A DNA stretch of 64,000 nt, taken from positions 20,519,387 to 20,583,386 of the forward strand of contig OU612069.1 in the NCBI GenBank assembly GCA_914767715.1. Direction: 5' to 3'. The notes beneath the pieces are model-generated. The model was not told the DNA's origin, searched no databases, and saw only the letters and a list, made by a program, of their open reading frames with translations. Origin of the DNA: Membranipora membranacea (Eukaryota; Bryozoa; Gymnolaemata; Cheilostomatida; Membraniporidae). Below, piece after piece: positions 31,701-39,994 of this stretch. How positions within the stretch are numbered: position 1 is the stretch's first letter; each line of letters starts with the position of its first letter. Both the position numbers and the translations under genes were made by a program.

Positions 31701-34676
31701 TCTTAACCCTATAATAACAAAAGTCAATATCAGAATCAACTTGATAAAGCTCCTGTTTAATTTTTCTGAGCTCTAATTTAAGCCTCTATTCGGAGTTGTC
31801 CGCTCTTCACTTTAGTACTTTTCAACCGATGCAGCATAGGAAAGAGGAGCTGAAATGAGCTTATCCTTAAAACTGCGTATAATAGTATAACAACGTTTAT
31901 TCATTCAGAATCTGTGCCATCAGATAGACTACTGAATTCAGCCATTTTTGTTGCAAAAGTTCATTGAATTTCATATGAATCTAGTCACTAAAACAGATTT
32001 ATCAGCTTTCAAGCCCTCAATGATTTTGAACCCTCAGGGCTTTCAATGGCTTATTTTTCTGATTTTGATTGTTTAGTTTAAACTATATGCACAAGTTTGT
32101 GAATTCAAAAAGATTTGATTGCATCGAATAATGCATTCCAGAGTATTTCAGTTAAAATCTTTAGAAAAAGAAGTTTATTTCGGAAAAAACTATGCTATAC
32201 ATTTTACTCCTACTTTTTCAGCAACTTTCAATTTCTTCTAATATTCTTTGCCTTACAATCACTCTCTGACAAGAACTTTGTCCAATTAATGCAATTTATT
32301 TTGTGCATGAAATGCATTTGCAAATGAAGCCCTCCTTTCTGAATTGTATTCATTGTCATCCCAATAATAGGATATCTGATAAACAGGTCCTCAAACTAAA
32401 CAAAGTAGTACCCTGAAATGTTTTTTCATCACAGTTAATCAACATCAAGCCACTCAGCGTCACCTTGCTTCAAATGAATTAACTTTAGCGCCGGAAAAAC
32501 TTACATTGACAAATGACGGTCCATGATTGATTATGTTGACAAAAAATACCCAGGCTCGTTCTCCTCTTCCTCCGCCCGTCTTGTCAAGAAATACCATCCC
32601 AACCACCCCTGACGACAGTCCCTGTCCCATATCAAGCGTTCCATTGCCACATGTTCCTTTTCCTTGAATAATCGAGAAGTATAATAATGACAATTAGCAT
32701 GCATACAACTTATATGTTTAATGGGAACAATGTAGATATATCTGTTACGAAAACAGAACATGGGTATGACCCTCGCTCCATCGACATATCAAAGAACAGC
32801 ACTAGCCACAGAATGTTTGTTGAGCAACAGCATAGCCTGCGTTTGCACAATTATGTTTAGTGATGTTTCTGCAAGGTAATATGTTGGCCCCTACTTTAGA
32901 AATAACCTACATTACTGACCTATTTTTTCAACTGACTCTGGACATTTTTAATTTCTTTATGTCTGCATACGCAAAGGTTTTGGATGACATTATTGTGAGT
33001 AACAGAGTTACTACAATATTTTCCACAAAAACACCTAACTGCTTTGTTTTCATTAATTTGTTTACGCATGGTCTACATTTTTCATCAAGTTGTATTGGCA
33101 ATAATAGAGTATGTATGTGTATATATTATTGTCGATCAAAGTCAATGACAAATGAAGACCATGTATATATATTCATATACATATCATGTTCAAAATGTAC
33201 AATTATCTGCATTGTACTGTACAGATAGCTGTTGGGTTTCTTGTACTGAGCCGATTCACCAATTACTACTTTAAAGCATTAACAGATATCTGAAATTGGG
33301 CATCATTATTATCAGTTTGCTGAACACGGCATGTCAGAGATCTAAGGATATAATATTCTTAAAGCCGATCTACAGTTGAGTCAAATGAACATGCTACAAA
33401 AATCATTTATAATTACCTATAACGGTTTTCACTGCATTGTTCCACATATAAACTCTTCGTGCACACGACCTTGAATCAACGAAGTACATCCATTTTCCAT
33501 CCTTACTCATCACGCCATGGTCTGGATATTTCAATCGTGCCGATGCCCCTAGGCCATCTCTATATGCAAAACTGCTGTCTGATCTCCTTGCACAGTTACC
33601 TGCAATCTCTAAAATAGAAAACATTTATTTCACAAGGGCCTCGTCTTCAATCGAATATAGTGAGGAGGCTACAATGCTTTCATGTTACATGAATATTGAA
33701 TGGGGGTCACTGGACACAAACAATGTGTAATAGTATATGAAGATGGTTTTCTCTTTGTATTTGTTTAGTAAATAGCAAATTCAAGGATGCTGAAAATGGA
33801 GGGAAGTGATTAATATTGTGGTACCGATTGTATAAAGCCACCTTCTCAACATAAGCTTATTCTATAAGTTCAATACTTCACTCACTTTTCACCGGTTTAA
33901 TCCTATTCCGCAGGTAGAAAATTGATATGCAACCTTCACCTTTGTTGTCGTCGTACCCATTAGCATTACCAACAATGATCTGTTTTGAATCAAATTTGCT
34001 TGGCTGGAAAAAATACATATTCAATATTTGAGCATGGGCATGTTATTATAAATAGTCATCTAACAGGTAGAGAATGGAACTTCACGAGGGAAGAAACTTG
34101 CTGACGGAAAACTTGCAATAGTTGCAAATGCTTGTGAAAGTTTTTTTTATTCTTAATTCCCTATTCGGAATTGGCCAAAATAAACTCATGCTTATATCTG
34201 CTTTTCTAATCATCGGCTAGGCATAGCAAAAGCTGTAAATTTACTCACAAACATAAAGTTATCGACGAAATCAAGACTAGGAACTCCAGTGACAATCGGC
34301 AACTCCCAACCAGCAGCCCTCAAGTAGCGAAATGTCATGTTTGGCCATTGTCGTCACCTGGACAGATCAACATCAAAAGTGTAAATACTATTTTGTACGA
34401 TAATACACTTATGTGATGAGATGTATAGTTATGAACCAATGCACTAAGGCAGAAGACAAGCAACGTGACAACAATTTCTTTACTTCTTGAATAATATACT
34501 ATGAGGGAATCATAGAAAAAACTGAGGACTTGAATAACACTAGACTAAAATCTTCCCATTTATAGCAATATTCAAAGAGTTGTTAGGAAAATTTGTCCTC
34601 TGTTTAGTGTTACTTACAATATGTTGTGGACAAAAACCCCCACAATCAAGAAACCTAGCTGCCAGAAACCTGCCAT
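10559..34676 (-). CDS. Paralogue A: secreted two-module NHL/EGF protein, probably GPI-anchored, with two in-frame TGA codons
   Basis: Twenty-two exons, read from high to low coordinates, join with matching phases into 2,880 nt (959 codons plus stop). Order: signal peptide; module 1 (eight small exons with an NHL-type repeat, then EGF-like); module 2 (EGF-like, eight homologous exons, EGF-like); 15-bp microexon; C-terminal exon ending in a hydrophobic tail. Exons of module 1 and module 2 align one to one, so the protein arose by internal duplication. NHL-type blades with EGF domains and a GPI-like tail suggest an extracellular surface protein for adhesion or ligand binding; that role is inferred. 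Two TGA codons (34,354-34,356 and 28,647-28,649) break the frame, so this copy may be a pseudogene, a null allele or recoded. I do not recognise a named orthologue. The exon structure is well supported by paralogues B and C; the function is not. Confidence 0.75.
10994..11008 (-). CDS. A exon 21: 15-bp microexon
   Basis: Between a polypyrimidine-CAG acceptor and a GTGAGT donor lie 15 bp (CTCTGAACATAACTG) coding for five residues, phase 1 to 1. The same layout occurs in B (45,973-45,987). Joining it gives the conserved glutamate codon at the next splice junction. Confidence 0.55.
11234..13835. mobile_element. 2.6-kb TIR element inserted in A
   Basis: Ends are TAGTCCAGAAGACACC and its exact inverse. 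Further inward, the TTTCTACACCTCTCAG motif near 11,352 recurs inverted near 13,715, and a related TTCTACACCTCTAAG lies near 11,506. B continues without a break across the homologous point near 46.2 kb. No transposase-like frame was found inside; a GC-rich block lies at 12,486-12,640. The target duplication is ambiguous (TA or ATA). Confidence 0.65.
14204..14320 (-). CDS. A exon 20: EGF-like domain
   Basis: Six cysteines (PCRNLPCLHGIC, then YTCLC and RNC) spaced 4-4-8-1-8, with YDWGGRNC closing. This is a textbook EGF-like domain. 117 bp, phase 1 to 1, GTAAGT donor. Confidence 0.85.
14321..17470. other. A intron 19, mostly unassigned
   Basis: The first and last few hundred bases align with B intron sequence. 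The middle has no counterpart in B and holds a 91-codon minus-strand frame (16,514-16,789) that I do not recognise. No terminal repeats found. Confidence 0.4.
17666..17803 (-). CDS. A exon 19: two-cysteine segment with a 30-bp deletion
   Basis: Encodes MHICRNH, then TCQWAKPRTAMWLTSTQ. It is 138 bp, against 168 bp in B and in exon 9; the missing 30 bp lie between the two cysteines and keep the frame. The GTAAGT donor is intact. Confidence 0.75.
18173..20349 (+). pseudogene. DDE-type transposase gene of the YSDxCxGQN family, spliced, with two frameshifts
   Basis: Five in-phase segments can be read: 18,173-18,230 (ATG start, cysteine- and arginine-rich), 18,342-18,449, 18,558-18,662 (acidic), 18,798-19,155 and from 19,299. 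Landmarks: a NCDQC zinc-binding-like motif, DLQQILPFPKL, then FYSDGCPGQNKN, GHSHMYIDSVHASIE and FRDFSDW. This order fits the transposase-derived proteins that Pfam groups, from memory, as DUF7869-like. A one-base-type frame change at about 19,556-19,560 and a 14-bp tandem duplication at 19,865-19,892 disrupt it. It lies inside an A intron that is only about 226 bp in B, so it came with a transposon. The termini of that element are not resolved. Confidence 0.65.
20742..20793. repeat. TTAA-bounded perfect palindrome
   Basis: A 17-bp stem (20,749-20,765 and 20,770-20,786) surrounds a 4-nt loop and has the same GCATTTTGGTTAAAGTC sequence as the terminal repeat of the adjoining MITE. TTAA lies at both edges. 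Confidence 0.7.
20807..21024. mobile_element. 218-bp MITE with TTAA target duplication
   Basis: TTAA (20,803-20,806), then AAGGCATTTCGGTTTAAGTC; the other end is the imperfect inverse GGACTTTAACCTAATTGCCTC followed by TTAA (21,025-21,028). TTAA targets are used by piggyBac and Kolobok superfamilies. Confidence 0.7.
21178..21368 (-). CDS. A exon 18: DREATHNYDT/ELLLLTD segment
   Basis: Encodes KYLSPESQIDREATHNYDT, then ALSIDLNP and ELLLLTD, ending FNITSG. 191 bp, phase 2 to 1. It is the module 2 version of exon 8. Confidence 0.8.
21543..21618 (-). CDS. A exon 17: GITFYDFS segment
   Basis: 76 bp, phase 1 to 2, encoding GITFYDFS and PLVQRIAR before GTGAGC. Same length and phases as B at 54,366-54,441. 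Confidence 0.75.
21976..22159 (-). CDS. A exon 16: GIYVYPWE segment
   Basis: Starts GIYVYPWE and contains PLIKKRSTSQQHVFHST. The donor is a weak GTTTGA, conserved in B. 184 bp, phase 0 to 1; one codon shorter than B. Confidence 0.75.
22160..24190. other. A intron 15, paralogous intron sequence
   Basis: Aligns by eye with B 54,950-57,540 over several stretches (for example AGACAACATGTTGTT and CAGCCTGGTAACTGT). No exon seen. Confidence 0.5.
24199..25192. mobile_element. hAT-like non-autonomous element
   Basis: The 8-bp sequence GGTTGGCT flanks it at 24,191-24,198 and 25,193-25,200. Terminal repeats CTTACTTGCCAAGT and the inverse of CATACTTGCCAAGT match at 13 of 14 positions. B has a single related site near 57,545. 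An 8-bp duplication is the hAT signature. A GC-rich inverted segment lies at 24,790-24,893 and a GC-rich block at 25,030-25,130. Confidence 0.7.
25337..26736. mobile_element. 1.4-kb TIR element flanked by CAAAC
   Basis: Perfect 35-bp inverted repeats at 25,340-25,374 and 26,700-26,734 begin TGGAAAGCCCAGGCAACATG. The left repeat is duplicated in tandem (second copy from about 25,377). CAAAC lies at 25,332-25,336 and 26,737-26,741. B shows the uninterrupted sequence near 57,690. No transposase seen. Confidence 0.7.
26812..26939 (-). CDS. A exon 15: GEGRCGNGTL segment
   Basis: Encodes GEGRCGNGTLTL, VVSGMTMIE and YFVFS before a GTGAGT donor. 128 bp, phase 1 to 0. The following intron is 4.65 kb because two transposable elements sit in it. 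Confidence 0.8.
27142..27330 (-). CDS. A exon 14: NHL-type repeat of module 2
   Basis: Encodes LAGALHRSQYS, a DG pair, YLHFVESRSCARRINL and VITWIG. It fits the NHL layout more loosely than exon 4. 189 bp, phase 1 to 1, the same length as B at 58,228-58,416. Confidence 0.8.
27860..27977 (-). CDS. A exon 13: KLNDPSVLIVGFRG segment
   Basis: Starts KLNDPSVLIVGFRG and contains GEGAIGHFTLGHL. A tandem TAGCAG acceptor allows a one-codon alternative start. Compared with B it carries three extra residues before FVG. Confidence 0.8.
28160..28256 (-). CDS. A exon 12: first exon of module 2
   Basis: Encodes RDGLLLRYNGASS and ends GEGFLI before a GTAAGT donor. 97 bp, phase 2 to 0, homologous to exon 2 of module 1. 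Confidence 0.75.
28624..28735 (-). CDS. A exon 11: EGF-like half-domain with premature TGA
   Basis: Encodes NKC...RFTCICNSG, then TGA at 28,647-28,649, then RGDTC. B and C have TGG (Trp) at this codon. The exon is 112 bp (phase 1 to 2), so skipping it would shift the frame and could not rescue the protein. Confidence 0.8.
29296..29436 (-). CDS. A exon 10: EGF-like domain 1
   Basis: Six cysteines (KCSQC, then PNC, HCIC and PNC) spaced 2-8-9-1-8, with GYDGPNC at the end, form a compact EGF-like fold. 141 bp, phase 1 to 1, ending in a GTAAGT donor. Confidence 0.85.
29909..30076 (-). CDS. A exon 9: two-cysteine LRSTMW segment
   Basis: Encodes KKYCKS, then CRFNRLRSTMWMGG and ALAVDISAW. Two cysteines about 16 residues apart are kept in all family copies of this exon, as are the MW pair and the D-x-S. 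168 bp, phase 1 to 1. Confidence 0.8.
30169..30335 (-). CDS. A exon 8: blade-like ELLMITDHDQG segment
   Basis: Encodes HPHYKELLMITDHDQGAFFI and ends NTDTG. The E-L-L-x-x-T-D-H-x-x-G core looks like one propeller blade and is nearly identical to B at 62,156-62,322. 167 bp, phase 2 to 1. Confidence 0.8.
30604..30700 (-). CDS. A exon 7: GVTIYNFSNM segment
   Basis: 97 bp, phase 1 to 2, encoding GVTIYNFSNMTV. It matches the GITFYDFS exons at 21,543 and 54,366. No counterpart exists in B module 1, whose homology to A stops just before this exon. Confidence 0.7.
31251..31401 (-). CDS. A exon 6: GLYIYSW segment
   Basis: Starts GLYIYSWNG and runs in frame for 50 codons to a GTGAGA donor in phase 1. 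It corresponds to the GIYVYPWE exons of module 2 and B, sharing the G-x-Y-x-Y-x-W start and a histidine-serine pair further on. Confidence 0.65.
31761..32050. repeat. Partial copy of the 436-881 MITE
   Basis: Matches the first 300 bp of that element in the same plus-strand orientation (GCCTCTATTCGGAGTTG, GCATAG..AGAGGAGCTGAAA). The second inverted repeat is missing. It lies in the intron after A exon 5. Confidence 0.6.
32505..32662 (-). CDS. A exon 5: GNGTL/VFFVN segment
   Basis: Contains GKGTCGNGTL, GLSSGVVGMVFLD and AWVFFVN, then GTAAGT. It is homologous to 26,812-26,939 (A module 2), 57,759-57,886 (B) and 1,265-1,383 (C). Relative to those copies it carries a glycine- and arginine-rich insertion and about ten extra residues before the donor. 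Confidence 0.75.
33417..33608 (-). CDS. A exon 4: NHL-type repeat
   Basis: The best NHL match in the window: IAGN, then a DG pair, A-R-L-x-Y-P, then KDGKWMYFVDSRSCARR and VIG. It follows the family layout (AG.G..DG.G..A.F..P.G...DG..YV.D....RIR......T..G). 192 bp, phase 1 to 1. The SRSCARR motif is kept in every paralogous exon. Confidence 0.8.
33886..34003 (-). CDS. A exon 3: beta-strand-rich segment
   Basis: Encodes an IIVGNANG...GEGCISIFYL segment, matching the LIVGFRG...GEGAIGYFTL exons of module 2 and of B and C. The shared G-E-G-x-I pattern and identical phases (0 to 1) identify it. The donor is GTGAGT. Confidence 0.7.
34249..34357 (-). CDS. A exon 2: first exon of module 1
   Basis: 109 bp, phase 2 to phase 0, the same phases as the homologous exons at 28,160-28,256 (A), 59,177-59,273 (B) and 5,298-5,397 (C). 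Its second codon reads TGA (34,354-34,356); after it the frame is open to the GTGAGT donor. An alternative acceptor at 34,387 keeps the same frame and meets the same TGA. Confidence 0.5.
34618..34676 (-). CDS. A exon 1: signal peptide
   Basis: An ATG is followed by 19 codons (MAGFWQLGFLIVGVFVHNI), a short uncharged hydrophobic stretch typical of a secretory signal peptide. A strong GTAAGT donor ends the exon in phase 2, which is the phase needed by the next exon. It was found by splice logic, not homology, and it has no counterpart in B or C. Confidence 0.5.
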
Positions 34677-35793
34677 TCCTCAAGAGGTTACTAGCTGCTG
34701 TAAAACTAGTTGTGTGAGCTGTTCTCTATATTGCACAGAGTTTTTGGTACGTTCAAAATATGTGATCTTGATTGTTGGAAGGCCAGCTCACAGTAAACAC
34801 AACCTGCCCTTGTGTCTCCTTTACTTCATTAAACTTGTTTACCTTATATTGAACTTTTATTAACCTTGAGTAGAACTGTTCCCAAATATTTTACCTGTAC
34901 CCCAAAGTTCATTCACTTTCATGGACCCAGTAACAACAAGCCACTGAGTCAGGAATATAGCTTAACTTCTACAGATTGTAATTGAAGAGAAGTAGGATAT
35001 AGACAGGCTTACCGGTTCAAACTGCACTACCTGGAAGATTAATTCCAAGCACGCTCTGATTGCCAAATTGCTGTAGGCCATGTCCATATGGAAGGCTCAG
35101 GAGTCAGTTACGGAGCCAACTGAAAGACTGTTGAAGCACATTAGAAAAATAATCTAAACAAAGCAATTTCCCTCAATATGCTTGCAGTGAGTGATAAGTT
35201 ACTGCATCTCATCACTGATTTGTTCTTCAAAAGCTGTCTAGGCTGCTTCCATGATCTATCCATGATGTGTGACAGTGCACTGATCATTAAGCGTTGATTA
35301 GGGCCCAAAACAGGAAGGGGGATCAGGTGGTTACTCTGTTCGTATCCAACGTGGTATCAAGATGGTAATATGATGGTAAACTGGAAGCATATTCTGATTT
35401 GGCATCGGCTGACAATTCAGATGACCGATCAGCCACCTAAGGCTCTGTGTTTGAACTATGTAAAGTACCAATTTACAAGTCTGACAAATCAAAGAATGTC
35501 GTAGCTGTCTCGACGGATCAGGCAGAGCATACAGCTTTAAATAATGCAGCCGAGCATGCTGCTTGAAACCACGCTATGTTGATATCAGAGGTCTCAAGAA
35601 TCTCGCTATTTTCACTCATATAAACAATCTGTCGGCGATCCCAATGATCAAACTAAGTAGGGGTGTTGTTCAGACAGTAGTTTGACCCATTAACATGTGT
35701 TTGTATTTTTGGTTTAAAAAGAGAACCTAAATCTCATGGGTAATTAGGATTTGTGTTCACAATATTTGTGGAGATATTTTCACATTGTTTGTG
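34677..35793. other. Upstream region of A
   Basis: Should contain the A promoter and 5' UTR. I see no obvious TATA box or other exon, and no recognised repeat before the satellite. Confidence 0.35.
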
Positions 35794-36775
35794 CACATTA
35801 TGGCTGCCAAATCATGGTTCATTATGATTGAGACTTTTTGACAGATAATCTTTATAAGACAGTTTGGGGGGTGGTTGTTTTCGCGCCGCTTAAGCAATAT
35901 TTTACAGTCCAATACCAGGCTGCACAATATGAAAAACTCAAAAGTGGTTATTTCTCCAGGTCTCACTTGTGACTGACTTTTATCACTCACAGGCAAATGC
36001 TTGATTGAGGTAGATTTCACCATGAATGAATGGGGTGGTTGTTTTCGCGCGGCTCATGAACTTGCAAAGAACAACATATCATCCGTTGTGTCATTAAGTT
36101 CTGACCTACTGATCTGTAATTTGGTACACAGTCACCTTATGACAATCACATTATGGCTGCCAAATCATGGTTCATTATGATTGAGACTTTTTGACAGATA
36201 ATCTTTATAAGACACTTTGGGGGTTGGTTGTTTTCGCGCGGCTCAAGCAATGTTTTACAGTCCAATACCAGGCCGCACAATATGAAAACCTCAAAAGTTG
36301 TTATTTCTCCAGGTCTCACTTGTGACTGACTTTCATCACTCACAGGCAAATGCTTGATTGAGGTAGATTTCAAGATGACTGAATGGGGTGGTTGTTTTCG
36401 CGCGACTCATGAGCTCGCAAGAAACGACATATCATCCGCTGTGTCATCAAGTTCTGACCTACTAATCTGAAATTTGGTACACAGTCACCTTATGACAATC
36501 ACATTATGGATGCAAAATCACGGTTCATTATGTTTGAGACTTTTTAACAGATATCTTTATAAGACAGCTTGGGGGGTGGTTGTTTTCGCGCGGCTTAAGC
36601 AATATTTTACAGTGCAATACCCATCCTCACAATACGAAAAGCTCAAAAGTAATTATTTCTCCCGCTCACACTTGTGACTGACTGCCATCACTCCTAGGCA
36701 AATGCTTGACGGAGGTAGATTTTATGACGAATGAATGGGATGGTTGTTTTCGCGCGGCTCATGAACCTGCAATGA
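35794..36775. repeat. 353-bp satellite, about 2.8 units
   Basis: Units start at 35,794, 36,147 and 36,500, a constant period of 353 bp. Each unit contains two copies of GGTGGTTGTTTTCGCGC, about 164 and 189 bp apart, so the monomer may itself be a dimer. Short minus-strand frames repeated in it are by-products. Confidence 0.9.
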
Positions 36776-37087
36776 AAGTATGTGTGTTCTGTGATGTGGC
36801 AACTACACATCTATCCACTGTTGGCTTAGTGCACCTTTCTTCGCAAACCAGACATCTCTAAATCATAAGAGCTTCAAATAACTAGTGTTTGCGAAAAATA
36901 GATCTACAAAGTACCATACGAAAAAGAGGCTTTATACACTCATCCAATGAGATACCACCACCATCCCCATGGTACAACTTTGGCCATCATAGTGGCAGCC
37001 AGAACATCATGGTATGCTCCAGTTAGATGATCTGACCCATTTAGAATGGCGATAAACAGCTGGGCCCTCGATATGGACAGTCACAAA

Positions 37088-37260
37088 TAGGGGGGACAGT
37101 TTACAATAGGGGGGGGACAGTTTACAATAGGGGGGGACAGTTTACAATAGGGGGGGACAGTTTACAATAGGCCTGTTTTTATTGTAAAGTGTCCCCGGGA
37201 CAGTTTACAATATTGTAAAGTGTCCCGGGGTTGTTTTAGAGCGGGGGACAGTTTACAATA
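37088..37260. repeat. G-rich 20-21-bp tandem repeat ending in palindromes
   Basis: Four direct copies of a unit like GGGGGGACAGTTTACAATAG are followed by inverted copies (ATTGTAAAGTGTCCCCGGGA), then further direct copies. Six or seven G start each unit. Confidence 0.85.
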
Positions 37261-37264
37261 CTAC

Positions 37265-37627
37265 ACCGGTTTCAATTAGAACAGTCGCTAGCAGTGGTCA
37301 CTAAAATCTGTCGTTAAATAGTAATTTATATAAGATTAACCAATAACCATAGTGACTGCTATTGAAAACTCACCCACTTAGAAGGTAGCAACTGATTCAA
37401 TTCAGTCGTTAGCAACAGATTTTAATGACCATCATGAGTGGGCTCTTAAAAGCTAGCACTAAAACCATGGTTATTGAATCAGTTTCTACGATGACTTGCA
37501 TTGCATTTGCATAGGCACAGCACACAAAATAATTACTTAAATGTTTTTATACAATCTGCATGACATTGTGCATAACAGAATGCTATGATTGAACGACTAG
37601 TTAGTGACTGTTCTAATTGAAACTGGT
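37265..37627. mobile_element. 363-bp TIR MITE
   Basis: ACCGGTTTCAATTAGAACAG at the left is inverted at the right end (CTGTTCTAATTGAAACTGGT). Only 21 bp separate it from the end of the LTR-element relic. Confidence 0.6.
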
Positions 37628-37648
37628 CCCTGGTCGATTAAAAAAATG

Positions 37649-39988
37649 TCATGCCATGATTTTGACTGACTTTAAATTCCATTTTACTCCAATAATCAAC
37701 CCTATACCCACAGCCTCCAGCTCTGCAACATTGATATGATTACCATCATCTTTCCTCAACCAGCAACCATCCTCGATGATGCGACCATCTATCTCAACCA
37801 CAACACCCACTGCAAGACTGCTTGCATCACACCATATAACACCTGTTTCTGTACCAGGCACAGACCAAACTCCACAAACCGGATCTTTCAACTGCAGTAA
37901 CGCTTTAGTGTCAGCTAGCATTACCTTCACGGAGGCTGGAATCTCCTCATCCCAATCACAAACACTTGCTTCCCTTTTCATGTAACTGCAAGCCGCTCGA
38001 AGCCATCCACCAACAGGATAGTGACCAATGAGTCTACCACTTAAGGAGAACAAATCTTGCTTAGTCACAACAGCATCAATTTCACCAACATTATTGTCCA
38101 GTCCAAATACTAGCTGAGACATTCAACCTTCTTTCACTCGGAGACCAAGCACACTTGCAGACCATATCTAGAGAGATGACCTCGAACATGATGACAGACA
38201 CTTATTCCTCATTCACTATTATATCATCTATGTAATGATCTCTGCCACTCTCAACTTTACCGTCCATCGACCATACTTTTACGTGAACTTTTGACATGAT
38301 CTTTGGTGCAACATTGAGACAGAAACCCATCCTTGTCATAACATAGAGTTTGCCCTTATAACTTTCCTGACAGATCGCAACATCCAATCCAGGATTACTA
38401 CTTAAATACTGATTCAACTCCTTACCATAATCCATAACAGGCCTCACTTTTCTCTCTTTATTAGGCTGAAATGCAGGCATCATAGGTATGACACACCTGA
38501 ACATCACCAAGCACTGAACTATCATACTCCACGAGCCAACCGTTACCAATCCATGACTCAATTTCCTCTTCATACCCAGCTCTACACTTATCACTGATAG
38601 TATACTCACCACATTGATTTCTTAAAACAGGTTCTTCACCTTTCCACTTCCAAGAAACTGTCCAAAGCTTCCCATCAAAGCATGCACTGAAGTCAGTATC
38701 TTCAACCTCCACACTAGAAACTTCTGAAATCCCGGAGCTACAACCAGTGACATTTTCTGACTCTCATTAACATGACCAAAGCGAGGCACACATTTTGGAC
38801 TTAAAGTCAGACCTCCATAACCTCTTATAGCAACCATACCAATGATTGCTTGGAACCCACAAACCAATGACTTTGCAACAAAGCAGCATAAACCAACATA
38901 ATCAACCTCAAATCAACCTCCCCTCCACAAACGGTTGTTTTACCATCCAGCATCGTCACAACTTGAGGCTTGGAGTGTAACCTAGCACCTAACACCTTGA
39001 TTACCTTAGAGCTAACCACAGTCCTTTGACAGCCAGTATCAACTAATGACTCACAATCAAGTTTTCCAGTTGAAATACTTGTCACGGGTAATGGCCCCTC
39101 TAATTTTGCATCGCGGGGTGAGTATCCGACGCAGATGCTAGCCGGTGGCCATTTCCCGGTCTGTTTGGGCACTTGATTGCCAGGTGATTAGGCGAATCAC
39201 AAACATAAAATTAACGATCACGCTGGTAGCCTCCACCAGTAGCACCTTGTATCCTCTTATTATTAGGACACTCACGGCATATGGCATTACCTGAACAGAC
39301 AAAACATTGGCCACTTTTGACCTGTCCCACACCAGCACACACAAGTGCTGAAGTACTACCTCCCTTTGAAGCAAGCATAGCACGAGCCTTACTGACCAGT
39401 TCCTCTAGTTGTAATTTATCAACATTTACTGTAGATTTGAGCTGCATGGCTATATCAGCTGGTAGACCTGACATAAATGCACACCTTATCAAAGGTTCAC
39501 CACCGGCTGCATGACCCATCAAAGCCTTATGTCAGCTAAATACACATCAACAGACTCATTTTCCTGCAAAACTTTGCTCTTGAGTTGATCATAACAAATG
39601 ATGAAAACGGGTCTATGTCAAATGCTGTACTTGTACTTCACTCTGCTTTCAGCTTCACATAGTGTCTTTTGTCCTCATCGCACAACGGCTGATAAACTGC
39701 AAATGCTGGACCAGACGAGAAAAATGGAACAAACTTAATGAGTTCTGTCACTTCTTGGAGCTCCGCAACTAACTCCAACTTCTCAATCCACACAAAAAAC
39801 TCACCACTCCTGTTTCGATATTCATAGGTCTTGATAATACTTGAAAACCTGATACTCCTTGACATGATTGCCGAAATAGCTTGTAGAATAGAATCAACCT
39901 TTGTTTGAAATGAGATGTAATATGTATTTAAACTGCAGACTTCATATAAACCAGAGCAGTTCAAAATTACTGTTAGCACAGTGCTCAT
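37649..39988 (-). mobile_element. Second LTR retrotransposon relic: gag, protease, RT, RNase H
   Basis: Ordered fragments: gag with FVWIEKLELVAELQ (39,638-39,900); a zinc-knuckle-like CFVCSGNAICREC (about 39,290); protease LVDTGCQRTVV (about 39,040); RT with RPVMDY and MTRMGFCLNVAPKI plus YIDDI (38,202-38,612); RNase H region with GHYPVGGWLRAAC and WCDASSLAVG (37,649-38,122). The RT segment between RPVMDY...CQE and YKGK is too short and lacks the first catalytic aspartate motif. Frame changes between every part. Confidence 0.65.
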
Positions 39989-39994
39989 TAAAAA

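Noticed and set aside
35757-36373. Two near-identical minus-strand frames (KSTSIKHLPVSD)
   Set aside because: They repeat because the 353-bp satellite repeats; no start context or domain supports a protein.
37088-37260. CRISPR-like array
   Set aside because: Units are directly adjacent without unique spacers, partly inverted, and the genome is eukaryotic.
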